Origin: an uncultured bacterium
GTDB lineage: Bacteria; Bacteroidota; Rhodothermia; Rhodothermales; UBA10348
NCBI GenBank assembly: GCA_943788505.1
Contig: CALSQR010000001.1
Location: 682,001 to 746,000 of the forward strand
Direction of reading: 5' to 3'
Length of the DNA stretch: 64,000 nucleotides
The position numbers were made by a program, and so were the translations under genes. The notes under the pieces are model-generated. The model was not told the DNA's origin. It worked only from the letters and a program-made list of their open reading frames with translations, and ran no database searches. Positions 24,753 to 33,353 of the stretch are shown piece after piece; positions within the stretch are counted from its first letter, which is position 1; each line of letters starts with the position of its first letter.

Positions 24753-26639
24753 TCAGGCTGATGCAATGAATTTGCGCTCCCTCACTGCTTTCTCGAATCT
24801 CTTGAGATCTACTAACTGCTGATTGAGTTCCCTCGTATTCTCCCCCGCCGATTCAAGTCGATAGATTTCTGCTCGCAACACGTCCTCTCTTTCCTGCACC
24901 CTGTGCAATTTAAGAAGTACCATCGCGCTTGCAGCTGCCTCGGTACTGTTTTCATCTAATCCAGGTACCCGGATGTTTTTACGCCGGGTCCAATTCTCGG
25001 ATGGCTCCACCTGTAGGGTCATCACATCAGCTGCTAATGATCTAACATCCTCATTTTGCACGTTGGTAAAGAATGTTTGGCGATCAAATGAATCGTCCTC
25101 GTACTGATGTACGAGCTCAGACGCCATAATCCTCGAGGGCCCGTCTGTAAAATCAGCCAATGGCATAGTGCCCATTATCCACTCAATCATGGGAATCCCA
25201 CCCTCGAGCATAAGGCGCAGAAGCTTTTTCTCCATGGGAAGCGGGCCTTCCTGGCTCGATCGGCGTCGGATAGCGGGTTGTTCTTCCGTCGAGGTCCGTG
25301 CTTGCTGCCTGCGCTCCTGCCGAACCACAGCTCGGCGCTCTCCTCTCATTGCTGCGTCCAACACGGGGCGAAGCTGCAAATCAGGAATATCCAACCGGCT
25401 CGAAGCGGTCCTCAGATAGGATTCTCGGACCAGGTCGTCTGGAATTAGGGCAACAGATTGAACAATAGTACGCTGGACACTGGCCCGGCCTTCGGGCGTG
25501 TCCATACTGCCTGCTGCACGGGCATTTTCGTACACAAAGTCTATAAAGTTCTGGCGGTGGTCCCGAAGATACGCCTCGAAGGCCGGGCCTCCGTTATCAC
25601 GAACATAGGAGTCGGGGTCGTCTCCATCCGGAAGTCGAACCGCATAGGGAATCAATCCCTTCTTGAGCACCAAGTCGATGCCCCTCAGGGCTGCTCGCAG
25701 GCCAGCCTTGTCAGCGTCGTAAAGAAGCACAATGGTACGAGCGTAACGTGACAGGGCCGATACTTGATCGTCGGTGAGGGCCGTCCCCGACGATGCTACG
25801 ACATGCTGAACACCAGCCTGATACAAGGCAACAACATCCGTGTATCCTTCCACCAGAATAACTTCTTCTCTCGAGCGAATCGCATTTTTTGCATGATAGA
25901 GTCCGTACAGGACCCGACTCTTATTGTAGACCGCCGTTTCTGGGGAGTTGATATACTTAGGTTCGTCATCCTCGCGTAGAATACGGCCACCAAATCCTAG
26001 CACCTTGCCCACATGCGAGAAAATGGGGAAAATCAAACGGTACCGATATCGGTCATAGTGGCCTGAGCCATCCTTTCGAGGAACAACAAGCCCAGCCTTT
26101 TCGAGAATTTCCACATTGATCGGCGCTGCTTCAGCCGCTTTTATCAGATGGTCCCAGCCATCAGGTGCAAATCCGATTCCAAATGTTTTGACCGCCTCTG
26201 GAGTGACACCGCGCTTTTTCAGATAGCTCCTAGCAACTTCCGCCTCATCCGTCGAACCGAGCGAATCATGAAAAAATCGAGCGGCAAAACGGAGTGCGTG
26301 ATAGATCGACTCATTCTCGGAAGCTTCCTCTCCTGGCACGTCGGCCTCAGGTAAAACGATGCCTACTCGTTCGGCCAATAAGCGGACCGATTCGGGAAAA
26401 GTCAGTCCTTCAACCCTACTGACAAAACTGAAGACATCGCCACCCTCACCGCACCCAAAACACTTAAAGATGCCTAGACCCGGATTAACATTGAAAGAGG
26501 GCGTCTTTTCTGTGTGAAATGGGCATAATCCGACAAAATTGGAGCCTCTCTTTTTCAATCGCACATAATCCCCCACTACGTCCACGATGTCCGCCGAGGA
26601 TCGGACTTCTTCAATGGATGTGTCTGAAATTATACTCAT
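24753..26639 (-). CDS. dnaG: DNA primase
   Basis: Primase that lays down RNA primers at the replication fork. The 628-residue protein has the N-terminal CHC2 zinc finger with ligands Cys39, His42, Cys60 and Cys63 (GLCPFH, FKCFGCGEGG), the catalytic TOPRIM domain with EGYTDVVALYQAGV and DADKAGLRA, and a C-terminal DnaB-interaction region from about residue 440 that is less conserved. A Gln/Arg-rich linker sits near residue 435-460. It is the upstream gene of a two-gene dnaG-ppk unit and is divergent from the small gene at 26789. Confidence 0.95.
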   Translation of the reverse strand: MSIISDTSIEEVRSSADIVDVVGDYVRLKKRGSNFVGLCPFHTEKTPSFNVNPGLGIFKCFGCGEGGDVFSFVSRVEGLTFPESVRLLAERVGIVLPEADVPGEEASENESIYHALRFAARFFHDSLGSTDEAEVARSYLKKRGVTPEAVKTFGIGFAPDGWDHLIKAAEAAPINVEILEKAGLVVPRKDGSGHYDRYRYRLIFPIFSHVGKVLGFGGRILREDDEPKYINSPETAVYNKSRVLYGLYHAKNAIRSREEVILVEGYTDVVALYQAGVQHVVASSGTALTDDQVSALSRYARTIVLLYDADKAGLRAALRGIDLVLKKGLIPYAVRLPDGDDPDSYVRDNGGPAFEAYLRDHRQNFIDFVYENARAAGSMDTPEGRASVQRTIVQSVALIPDDLVRESYLRTASSRLDIPDLQLRPVLDAAMRGERRAVVRQERRQQARTSTEEQPAIRRRSSQEGPLPMEKKLLRLMLEGGIPMIEWIMGTMPLADFTDGPSRIMASELVHQYEDDSFDRQTFFTNVQNEDVRSLAADVMTLQVEPSENWTRRKNIRVPGLDENSTEAAASAMVLLKLHRVQEREDVLRAEIYRLESAGENTRELNQQLVDLKRFEKAVRERKFIASA

Positions 26640-26788
26640 GGGAGGAAGTGTGCTGCAGGGGGGCGGAGATTAGCCCGAATACAACTAAAAACCAATGAAA
26701 CCCCCGTGGGTTCGATCCGTAGCGCAATAGACGCAAAGAACCTCCTCATTCAGGAAGGTCACCAAGCCGTTAAACTGGAGCACGTTCC

Positions 26789-27013
26789 ATGAAAATCGAA
26801 GGATTCATCGTCCATAAGGACATTGAGGGTGGTTTCTGGGGAATCCAGGCAAATGACGGTCGCCGGTTTGTACCGGTCAATCCTCTAGCCGAGGAATTCC
26901 GAAAAGACGGACTGCCCGTCATCGTGGAGCTGTCCCCTGTTCAGGTATTGAGCGCGCTTCAATGGGGAGAGCATGTACAGATTCAATCCATTGATAAGCT
27001 CCAGCGAGTTTAG
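26789..27013 (+). CDS. Small uncharacterised protein, possibly OB-like
   Basis: A 74-residue protein I do not recognise. It is a real-gene candidate because it has an ATG start, acceptable codon use, a position just upstream of the subtilase gene (27 bp gap) and no overlap with another gene. The sequence alternates short hydrophobic strands (MKIEGFIVHKD, GFWGIQANDGRRFVPV, LPVIVELSP, HVQIQSIDKL), which suggests a compact beta-barrel such as an OB fold. No signal peptide, membrane helix or catalytic motif is seen. Confidence 0.6.
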   Translation: MKIEGFIVHKDIEGGFWGIQANDGRRFVPVNPLAEEFRKDGLPVIVELSPVQVLSALQWGEHVQIQSIDKLQRV

Positions 27014-27040
27014 GGCTAATCCCTGAACTCCATCCTACAA

Positions 27041-28564
27041 ATGGTCATGATGATTCCAGGTTTTATAATCGTTTCTGCCTTCCTTTTGGTTGGTCTGGGA
27101 GCCACCAGAACATCAAAAGGAGCCCTTTACATGACGGCTGGAAGTCTTCTGTTTGTTATTGGGGCGGCCATGCATGTGACGATGTACGAGGGCTTCGTCT
27201 CGTTGATGGGTACCATGTCTGCCGAACTTGGTATCGGTTGCATACTCGTGGCTGGAATGCTCACAAAGCACGGTAAGCAGGGTCGGCCTTTCTTCGTGAT
27301 TGGTGCAACGTCCCTTCTGATGACCGTCCTGATTTTTGCTTCGGTACAATTGTTTACAGCATCAGATGCCGAACCTCAAGAACAAGCCTCACACGCTAAG
27401 CGCCATGGCGAGATTGCCAGTTGGCTGGTTGAACTAGGCGAAGATGATGACATCTCTGAAATTGAGCAGTTGCTCAACGTAGCAGGCGCTTCATGGGAAG
27501 AGGCCTTCCCGTCCGTTTCTATGGAGCAAGATGCAGACCTGGCTCAGGTTTATATAATCCGGGTCGAAGAATCGGCCTCGATTCTCCTGGCTAATGCGCT
27601 GCGCGCTGATAAGGAAAACGTGGACCATGTTGAGCTCAACTTTATGGTTCAACTAGAAGAGCCTGTTGTAGCCGATGAGGCTGGCATTGCCGACAACGAC
27701 CTACTCGAAAACGACCCTCTCGCATCCCAACAATGGGCACTCGACGCGATAAACGGACATGCGGTCCATCGCATGCTTGAAAATACCCAGCCTATCCGCA
27801 AGGCAATCGTGGCTATTCTGGACACGGGCGTGGATGCTCGACATGAAGATGTGTCAGGAACGTTCACTGACAGTCCGGCAACAGTAGATATTCATGGGCA
27901 CGGGAGCCATTGTGCAGGTATTGCTGGAGCTATTACTAACAACGGAACAGGGATTGCCTCGTTGAACTGGGAAGGTCGTTTCCTTGATATTGCAGGCTAC
28001 CAAGCCTTGAATGAGCAAGGATTCGGTAGCATTGAAATGATCTCGCAGGCTATTATCGATGCAGCTCAGGACAAAGTAGATGTGATATCGATGAGCTTGG
28101 GGGCAAAGGCTCAAACGCCAAAAGTGATTTCAGACGCTATCGCTTTTGCTCGGCGCAGCAAGGTGATTGTTTTGGCCTCCGCAGGCAACTCCAATGAAGA
28201 CGCCATCGACCACATGCCTTCCAGCGTAGAAGGAGTGATTGTTGTTTCGGCAGTCGATGAGAATTTGGACAAAGCGAAATTCTCCAACACGAACACGTCC
28301 CTTGCCCGTCCGATCACGGCACCCGGAGTCAATATTTTATCGCTCAAAACCGGCGGTGGGTATGTAACCATGAGCGGCACCTCTATGTCGACACCGGTGG
28401 TCTCCGGTATTGTGGGCATGATGCGCGCCATGAACCCTGACATTACCGACGATCAAGTATGGGACATCCTGCAATCGACGGGCAGAGATGTGAAAGACAC
28501 GCAGAGAATCGGGAGATTGATTGATGCAGAAGCAGCCATTAAGAAAGCCATGGATCTGCGCTAA
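27041..28564 (+). CDS. Multi-pass membrane-anchored subtilisin-family (S8) peptidase
   Basis: 507 residues. The N-terminal 105 residues form about four membrane segments with short loops. Residues about 115-215 resemble an I9-type propeptide. The catalytic domain keeps the full S8 triad: Asp in VAILDTGVD (near 261), His in HGHGSHCAGIAG (near 290), the oxyanion Asn in LASAGNSN, and Ser in MSGTSMSTPV (near 449). Most subtilases have a cleaved signal peptide; a polytopic N-terminus is unusual. With an even number of membrane passes the protease would lie on the same side as its N-terminus. The substrate is unknown. Confidence 0.85.
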   Translation: MVMMIPGFIIVSAFLLVGLGATRTSKGALYMTAGSLLFVIGAAMHVTMYEGFVSLMGTMSAELGIGCILVAGMLTKHGKQGRPFFVIGATSLLMTVLIFASVQLFTASDAEPQEQASHAKRHGEIASWLVELGEDDDISEIEQLLNVAGASWEEAFPSVSMEQDADLAQVYIIRVEESASILLANALRADKENVDHVELNFMVQLEEPVVADEAGIADNDLLENDPLASQQWALDAINGHAVHRMLENTQPIRKAIVAILDTGVDARHEDVSGTFTDSPATVDIHGHGSHCAGIAGAITNNGTGIASLNWEGRFLDIAGYQALNEQGFGSIEMISQAIIDAAQDKVDVISMSLGAKAQTPKVISDAIAFARRSKVIVLASAGNSNEDAIDHMPSSVEGVIVVSAVDENLDKAKFSNTNTSLARPITAPGVNILSLKTGGGYVTMSGTSMSTPVVSGIVGMMRAMNPDITDDQVWDILQSTGRDVKDTQRIGRLIDAEAAIKKAMDLR

Positions 28565-28658
28565 CATTCTATTCAGATTGCTCCGGCCCGAATGGCGAAA
28601 TGGGATACCTCGCCTTAAAGCGCGTTGATTCTTCCTTCTAACGATGTAGATTTGCTCT

Positions 28659-29165
28659 ATGGAAGAGCCTACACAGAGCATAGAGGTCCGAAAAGCGCGT
28701 CAAGAAGACACTGACGCCATAGCCGCGATTTACACGGAGTCCATTCTTGCCAGGGATTCTACGATGGTAACCGACCCAGTGAGCGGAGCTGAGATGCTAG
28801 AAAGACTTTCTGGATTGGATCCCCGGGAAACCCTACTCGTCGCTCAAGAAGGCGAAAGCGTCATTGGGTGGGGTATCGTTAAGCTCTATTCAGAACGCCC
28901 TGGATATCGGCTTGCATGCGAAACGTCCGTTTTCCTTAAAAGGGACCACCTTGGACAGGGAATAGGCAGTCTCGTCCAGAAAGAATTGATGGCCAGCGCT
29001 CGAAATGGTGGATTCCACCACGTGCTGGTTCGAATCTGGGCTCAAAACGACTCCAGTATCGCCATGCACCGCAAATTCGGATTTACGATTGTAGGCACCC
29101 AGCAGGAAATCGGGGAAATGGACGGTCAATGGATTGACGTGACCATCATGCAGTGTCTGCTCTAA
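28659..29165 (+). CDS. GNAT acetyltransferase, phosphinothricin-acetyltransferase-like
   Basis: 168-residue GNAT N-acetyltransferase. It opens with IEVRKARQEDTDAIAAIYTE and has the acetyl-CoA-binding motif FLKRDHLGQGIGSLVQKEL (Q/RxxGxG/A type), then AQNDSSIAMHRKFGF, the pattern of the Pat/MnaT group. Such enzymes acetylate small amines, for example methionine sulfone or phosphinothricin, but the natural substrate here is not known. It is followed at 24 bp by a convergent gene and sits 94 bp after the subtilase gene. Confidence 0.85.
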   Translation: MEEPTQSIEVRKARQEDTDAIAAIYTESILARDSTMVTDPVSGAEMLERLSGLDPRETLLVAQEGESVIGWGIVKLYSERPGYRLACETSVFLKRDHLGQGIGSLVQKELMASARNGGFHHVLVRIWAQNDSSIAMHRKFGFTIVGTQQEIGEMDGQWIDVTIMQCLL

Positions 29166-29189
29166 ACAGACTCGTCAAGCGGGGCGACC

Positions 29190-29531
29190 TTAAAACTGTT
29201 CGTGAGCCAGAGCTGGACCGTCGCAAAAGATATAGTCAATATTGAATAGGACTTGGATCAAGTCGCCATCTTCGTTGACAGCGTAATGGGCACGAGTACC
29301 GAGCTCGCCGGTCGATGGGTCCCAGTTCACGCTTTGGAATTGATCGAGAAGGTCTTCCACTCTGTCGCGGGATGGTCCTTCAACCCAAATTACATCCACA
29401 CCGCAGATGTCATCCTGATCCACAACAGGATCTTCCAGCCTCACAGCAAACACCGTGGACGGGAATTTATTTTGAAGCATTTCGCTTACCATTTCCAGCG
29501 TTTCTTCCGCTGTTACGACTACTGTAGTCAT
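29190..29531 (-). CDS. LPD29-like small protein
   Basis: 113 residues from the ATG at 29531; the ORF-track start adds 8 codons. Function unknown. The segment TLEMVSEMLQNKFPSTVF, then VDVIWVEGPSRDRVEDLLDQF, resembles the LPD29 domain (Large polyvalent protein associated domain 29), in which an alpha-helix, a PGVKFSV-like strand and a WTDGP-like turn recur. That domain is mostly described inside phage and plasmid polyvalent proteins; here it would be stand-alone in a chromosomal neighbourhood. The match is from memory of the family pattern and needs a profile search. Confidence 0.55.
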   Translation of the reverse strand: MTTVVVTAEETLEMVSEMLQNKFPSTVFAVRLEDPVVDQDDICGVDVIWVEGPSRDRVEDLLDQFQSVNWDPSTGELGTRAHYAVNEDGDLIQVLFNIDYIFCDGPALAHEQF

Positions 29532-29708
29532 GCTGTCACGCACCCTCTTGAGCAATTGATACCTTCAATATCCCGGTGTCGTTTAACCCGTGGATCTTCT
29601 GTCTTATGAGTACGGGAAAGATCACATTTTTTGCGTAGCTCTGAAAAAGGATCTGATCCACTTGCCACTCGTTCATCGCTCTTTCCGATCCGTTCCTTCA
29701 TCTTGAAA

Positions 29709-30257
29709 ATGATCATGGCTCGTGCACCTGAAAACTTGTCACTAGGAGGCTCGTCTCCTGAAGAAATAGCCCGGGATATAGCCTACCGAGACGTTCTCAC
29801 TCGTATAGAGACGCTACTCTCTGAACCGTGTGACTGGGTCGCTGCTATGGCCACGGTAGCCTGCGAACTCCATCATGCATTTGATCATTACCACTGGACA
29901 GGGTTCTATCGCACCGTCCGCCCAGGTCACTTGCAAGTCGGTCCATACCAGGGAGGGCATGGATGTCTGGATATTTCCTTTGAACGAGGCGTCTGCGGAG
30001 CAGCTGCCCGGCTTAAGGACACGCAACTTGTGCCCGATGTTGAAGCGTTTCCCGGGCATATCGCCTGCTCATCGTCAACACGATCAGAAATTGTTGTACC
30101 AATCCTCACGTCGGATGGCCAGGTCGTAGCGGTCCTAGATGTTGATTCGAATGACCCTGACGCGTTTGGCGAAACTGATCGTCTTCATCTGGAAGTTTTG
30201 GCTGCTGATCTGGGTGAACGTTGGGGCAAAGAGGCCCTTCAGGCAATGACGAAGTAG
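29709..30257 (+). CDS. Free methionine-(R)-sulfoxide reductase (GAF domain)
   Basis: Single GAF domain of the fRMsr group, which reduces free methionine-R-sulfoxide. The three redox cysteines are visible in HGCLDISFERG, GVCGAAAR and HIACSSSTRSEIVVP, together with the VGPYQG strand and FPGHIAC. I start it at ATG 29709 (182 residues); the ORF-track TTG at 29631 adds a non-conserved, serine-rich lead. A tandem 13-bp repeat spans its stop codon. It fits with bshA and TlpA in a thiol-redox theme but is not in an operon with them. Confidence 0.87.
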   Translation: MIMARAPENLSLGGSSPEEIARDIAYRDVLTRIETLLSEPCDWVAAMATVACELHHAFDHYHWTGFYRTVRPGHLQVGPYQGGHGCLDISFERGVCGAAARLKDTQLVPDVEAFPGHIACSSSTRSEIVVPILTSDGQVVAVLDVDSNDPDAFGETDRLHLEVLAADLGERWGKEALQAMTK

Positions 30258-30272
30258 CGATGACGAAGTAGC
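30246..30272 (+). repeat. Tandem 13-bp repeat at the fRMsr stop codon
   Basis: ATGACGAAGTAGC occurs twice with a 14-bp period. The first copy contains the stop codon, and the second lies outside the gene in a different frame, so it looks like a small duplication. Confidence 0.6.
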
Positions 30273-30326
30273 AGTGTCAAAGCAGCTTGCTCTAATAGAC
30301 GTTCCAGGCCATGGAAAATCGCATGA

Positions 30327-32201
30327 TCATGTCGGGAAGGCGTCACCTGCAAATAAATTCAAATCTATTGGCAGTGGCGAAAGGAACCCCTCTTTACTGG
30401 CTGACACCGACCAAGCATCCTGATTCAATTCGAGACTCCAAAGTCCATTACCATCAGTAACCGTCTCGAGGACAACATCAGGAGAAGCTGCCTCAATCCT
30501 GGCCTGGGGCACAGGAATCCCGTCTTGATTAACGACCCGCCCGGACAAAAACACTTCGTCATCCACGACAACTAGGGGATCAGGAAGCGTTAGTGTCTGG
30601 TTCTCCGCTACGGAAACTGTAATAACCGGAGCAGGTCGATACCCTTGTTTGGTAGCTAAAATTGAATAAGTACCTGGTAGCAAGTCTCTAGAGAAAACCC
30701 CACTACCATCGGTATTCGTTTCGTACGAATAACCCATGCCTAGGTGGGTCATCGAGACGTTGACGTTCGTGACAGGGGCATCATTCGCGTCTACCACCTG
30801 GCCCGTTATTCTCGATGGCAAAGGATCCATAAAGATGGGCACCAACGAAACCTCGTCCTGTTCTATCACAACGGAGACTGTTGTGTCGTCATACCCATCT
30901 TTCGATGCGATAAAGCGATACGAACCGACTGAAAGACTGTCCGATAAACTGACACTGGATGTATTGACAAAAGGATTAGATGGCGTGTACCCACCATCTG
31001 TAGACGCCACCCTGACGGTTACGCCTAGCAGTTCTTCCCCATCCAAGGACGACCTGGTCTCGAATGTGAACCCACCCATGGGCGTATTGAACAGAAACGA
31101 CTCAAATTCACTCACACTAGCTGCGCCTTCTCGGTCGTTGGCGATCACAAACCATCGATAGGACCCGCGACGAAATACCTCACGAGCTGGTATCGAAAGC
31201 GACGTATTGGGCGAGTTTGCAGCATAAATCTGCTGATCTGATTTGAACCCATCCCCCTGCAGCCGCTCAAACACCGATATGTCGTAGGAGAGGGCCCCTG
31301 GCACCGGATCCCATCTCAATTGGACATCTTCTGGATCATTCAATAACACGTTTCCAAGAGGAGCCGTAAGAATGGGCGTGGCCAGCGAATTGCGGTTTTC
31401 TAGAGTGAAAGAAATGAGAGGACCAAGTACAACGCTGATGAATCCTGGATCTGTCGTGCTGTACGCGTTGAGGATGCTGTAATAGTAGGTCCTCCCGGGG
31501 ACGAGCGATCCCGCAGGAAACTGAATGAGTGGATTTGTATCGGTGCGTTCTCCGAAAATCGCACTGGTTTCGGTGGTCAGATAGATCCAAACGGGGTTTA
31601 GCCCTTCGAAGTCCGAGATACTCGAACCAGAGGCTGCGACGGTAAACGGTGAACTTGAAACGACAAGAGCGTAGGCTGTCGCTCCTGGCACCGATTCCCA
31701 CTCAAAGGTCGGTACCCGTTCAGAGATACTATTTCGAGGCGTGATGGCCCGAGGAGTTACCGTGTTTTCTACTGCGAAACGAAATTCTCTAGAGTACCTA
31801 ATATCCGGATCCGCCGAAGCATCAATCTGGATGCTGGTATAGGATTCTTCGTCCGAAGTAGTCAAGACACCGTAGTAAACACCCACTGGGAGGCCGACTA
31901 CCTCCGGCGAAAACGATGAGGCTTGGGTTCCTCGCATTTGGACGGTCTTCAACCCGTAGTATCCGGGGACTTCGCCAACCTTGAGCTCCAATCCTGGTAC
32001 AGATTCTTCCCATCGTAGCGTAACGATGTCACTTGGACGAAAAAGAACCGTCGAGAGGTTCTCTCCGCCGCGCTCTACCACCGCGGGGCGCAACGTAATG
32101 TTTTGCGACCACGCTGGAAGCGCGACTAGAAATGAGACAATGACTAGCAGAATGAACTGATAGTATTGCCGGATGCTATGTCCCCTTGGCCTTTGCCGCA
32201 T
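30327..32201 (-). CDS. Secreted protein with FN3-like and carboxypeptidase-regulatory-like domains
   Basis: About 624 residues from the ATG at 32201, where a hydrophobic signal peptide ending PAWSQ follows; the ORF-track start would put 23 extra residues before it. Two or three FN3-like modules (EWESVPGATAYALVVSSSPF, RWDPVPGALSYDISVFE) are followed by carboxypeptidase-regulatory-like beta-sandwiches (GQVVDANDAPVTNVNVSM, SGRVVNQDGIPVPQARIEA). No catalytic residues are present, so an adhesive or structural surface role is likely. The chain stops soon after the last sandwich without a visible sorting signal. It is 141 bp downstream of the DUF4249 gene on the same strand. Confidence 0.75.
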   Translation of the reverse strand: MRQRPRGHSIRQYYQFILLVIVSFLVALPAWSQNITLRPAVVERGGENLSTVLFRPSDIVTLRWEESVPGLELKVGEVPGYYGLKTVQMRGTQASSFSPEVVGLPVGVYYGVLTTSDEESYTSIQIDASADPDIRYSREFRFAVENTVTPRAITPRNSISERVPTFEWESVPGATAYALVVSSSPFTVAASGSSISDFEGLNPVWIYLTTETSAIFGERTDTNPLIQFPAGSLVPGRTYYYSILNAYSTTDPGFISVVLGPLISFTLENRNSLATPILTAPLGNVLLNDPEDVQLRWDPVPGALSYDISVFERLQGDGFKSDQQIYAANSPNTSLSIPAREVFRRGSYRWFVIANDREGAASVSEFESFLFNTPMGGFTFETRSSLDGEELLGVTVRVASTDGGYTPSNPFVNTSSVSLSDSLSVGSYRFIASKDGYDDTTVSVVIEQDEVSLVPIFMDPLPSRITGQVVDANDAPVTNVNVSMTHLGMGYSYETNTDGSGVFSRDLLPGTYSILATKQGYRPAPVITVSVAENQTLTLPDPLVVVDDEVFLSGRVVNQDGIPVPQARIEAASPDVVLETVTDGNGLWSLELNQDAWSVSASKEGFLSPLPIDLNLFAGDAFPT

Positions 32202-32411
32202 ATGGCACGCTCGGAATCGCCGTTTTAGGGCAATCCGAACAGATTTCATGGTTGGATTCACTCCTAACAAGTCAAATCCTGTGCCAAGCAGCTTTTTGTC
32301 TCAATTCGGGAACGAGTCAAGACCACGTTCAGGCCAAGACGACGCTAGCTCGAGGGTCTTTTTCGGCCAGAAATGCCCTAAGAAGAGCGGCCCTTCACGT
32401 CTGAACAGGCC

Positions 32412-33353
32412 CTAGTTCCCAGCTTCTGGCAGCACATTTACCAATCGGCTAACACGAGCCATGCTTCCAAATATGCCCGCTCCGCCTTCAATCGGATCGA
32501 GGACATTCGGGATCTCTCCCGGCGAAAGAAGGCCACCATTCTGCTGCACTTGCTGATAGCGCTGGAAGTCATAAAGATTGTCGTCCAGCACACTCATCGT
32601 GATCTCATTCTCCCCATAAAATGCAACGGCGAACCAGGGAAGGCGCACTCTCAACGTTCCATCGGCAAGAATCTCATAGTTGCCTTCGTTGATAGGTGGA
32701 GAGGTAAAACGAGCCAATTCTTCCCGGTCTCCCGGTTCAAATTCAAGCGGTTCACCACTGTCGATGTCCTCGCGGTCAAAGACAAAATCTAAATATGGAG
32801 CTACCAAGTTCTCTGGCACCGGATTGCCACTGGCAATGGTGAATACGAATATCGACTGACGGTCCGCAAAACTACTTCTTGTAACTAAGTAGGAGAATTG
32901 TTCTGGATCGAGGTACTCAATTTCAGTATGGCTGACGTCTAACACCTCGAAAGATTCAGGAACGAGGGTTTCGGCCGACACGGGATCAAGTCCAGTTGTA
33001 GCCGCCTCTAACCTATACCTCGCCCCCGATTTCACAACGTGCTGAGTGGCTGGTACATACTTACCAGGAGCGGAGAATGTGCGTTCATAAACGAACGTTT
33101 CTGCCGTTGTGCCATTTTCTTCTACCATCATGACAACGACTGACGCGTCATTGACTGCCGCAGATGATTCCGTCCAGACTCCATCCACGTCTAAGCTTCG
33201 CGTGAGCCAGATTGGAGGCAACTCCTCTCCTGCCACCAGATAACTCTCGACAACCAATTCCTCATCGTGGACGGATGGACTAGTTGTATCACATCCAGCA
33301 AAGAGGATCAGAAGGGCCAATACGGCCGGGTATTTTAATGCGTTCATGATCAT
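32412..33353 (-). CDS. DUF4249-family lipoprotein
   Basis: 313-residue predicted outer-membrane lipoprotein. The signal peptide ends in the lipobox ILFAGCDTT. The rest is beta-rich and matches the DUF4249 pattern (VVESYLVAGEELPPIWLTRS, FVYERTFSAPGKYVP), a family found almost only in Bacteroidota beside TonB receptors. Its start overlaps the stop of the upstream TonB receptor as TGATG, so the two are translationally coupled and probably act together. The ligand is not known. Confidence 0.85.
   Translation of the reverse strand: MIMNALKYPAVLALLILFAGCDTTSPSVHDEELVVESYLVAGEELPPIWLTRSLDVDGVWTESSAAVNDASVVVMMVEENGTTAETFVYERTFSAPGKYVPATQHVVKSGARYRLEAATTGLDPVSAETLVPESFEVLDVSHTEIEYLDPEQFSYLVTRSSFADRQSIFVFTIASGNPVPENLVAPYLDFVFDREDIDSGEPLEFEPGDREELARFTSPPINEGNYEILADGTLRVRLPWFAVAFYGENEITMSVLDDNLYDFQRYQQVQQNGGLLSPGEIPNVLDPIEGGAGIFGSMARVSRLVNVLPEAGN

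Noticed and set aside
26700-26725. GGTTCGATCC resembling a tRNA T loop
   Set aside because: The flanking bases do not pair as a 5-bp T stem, and no acceptor or anticodon arm can be drawn around it.
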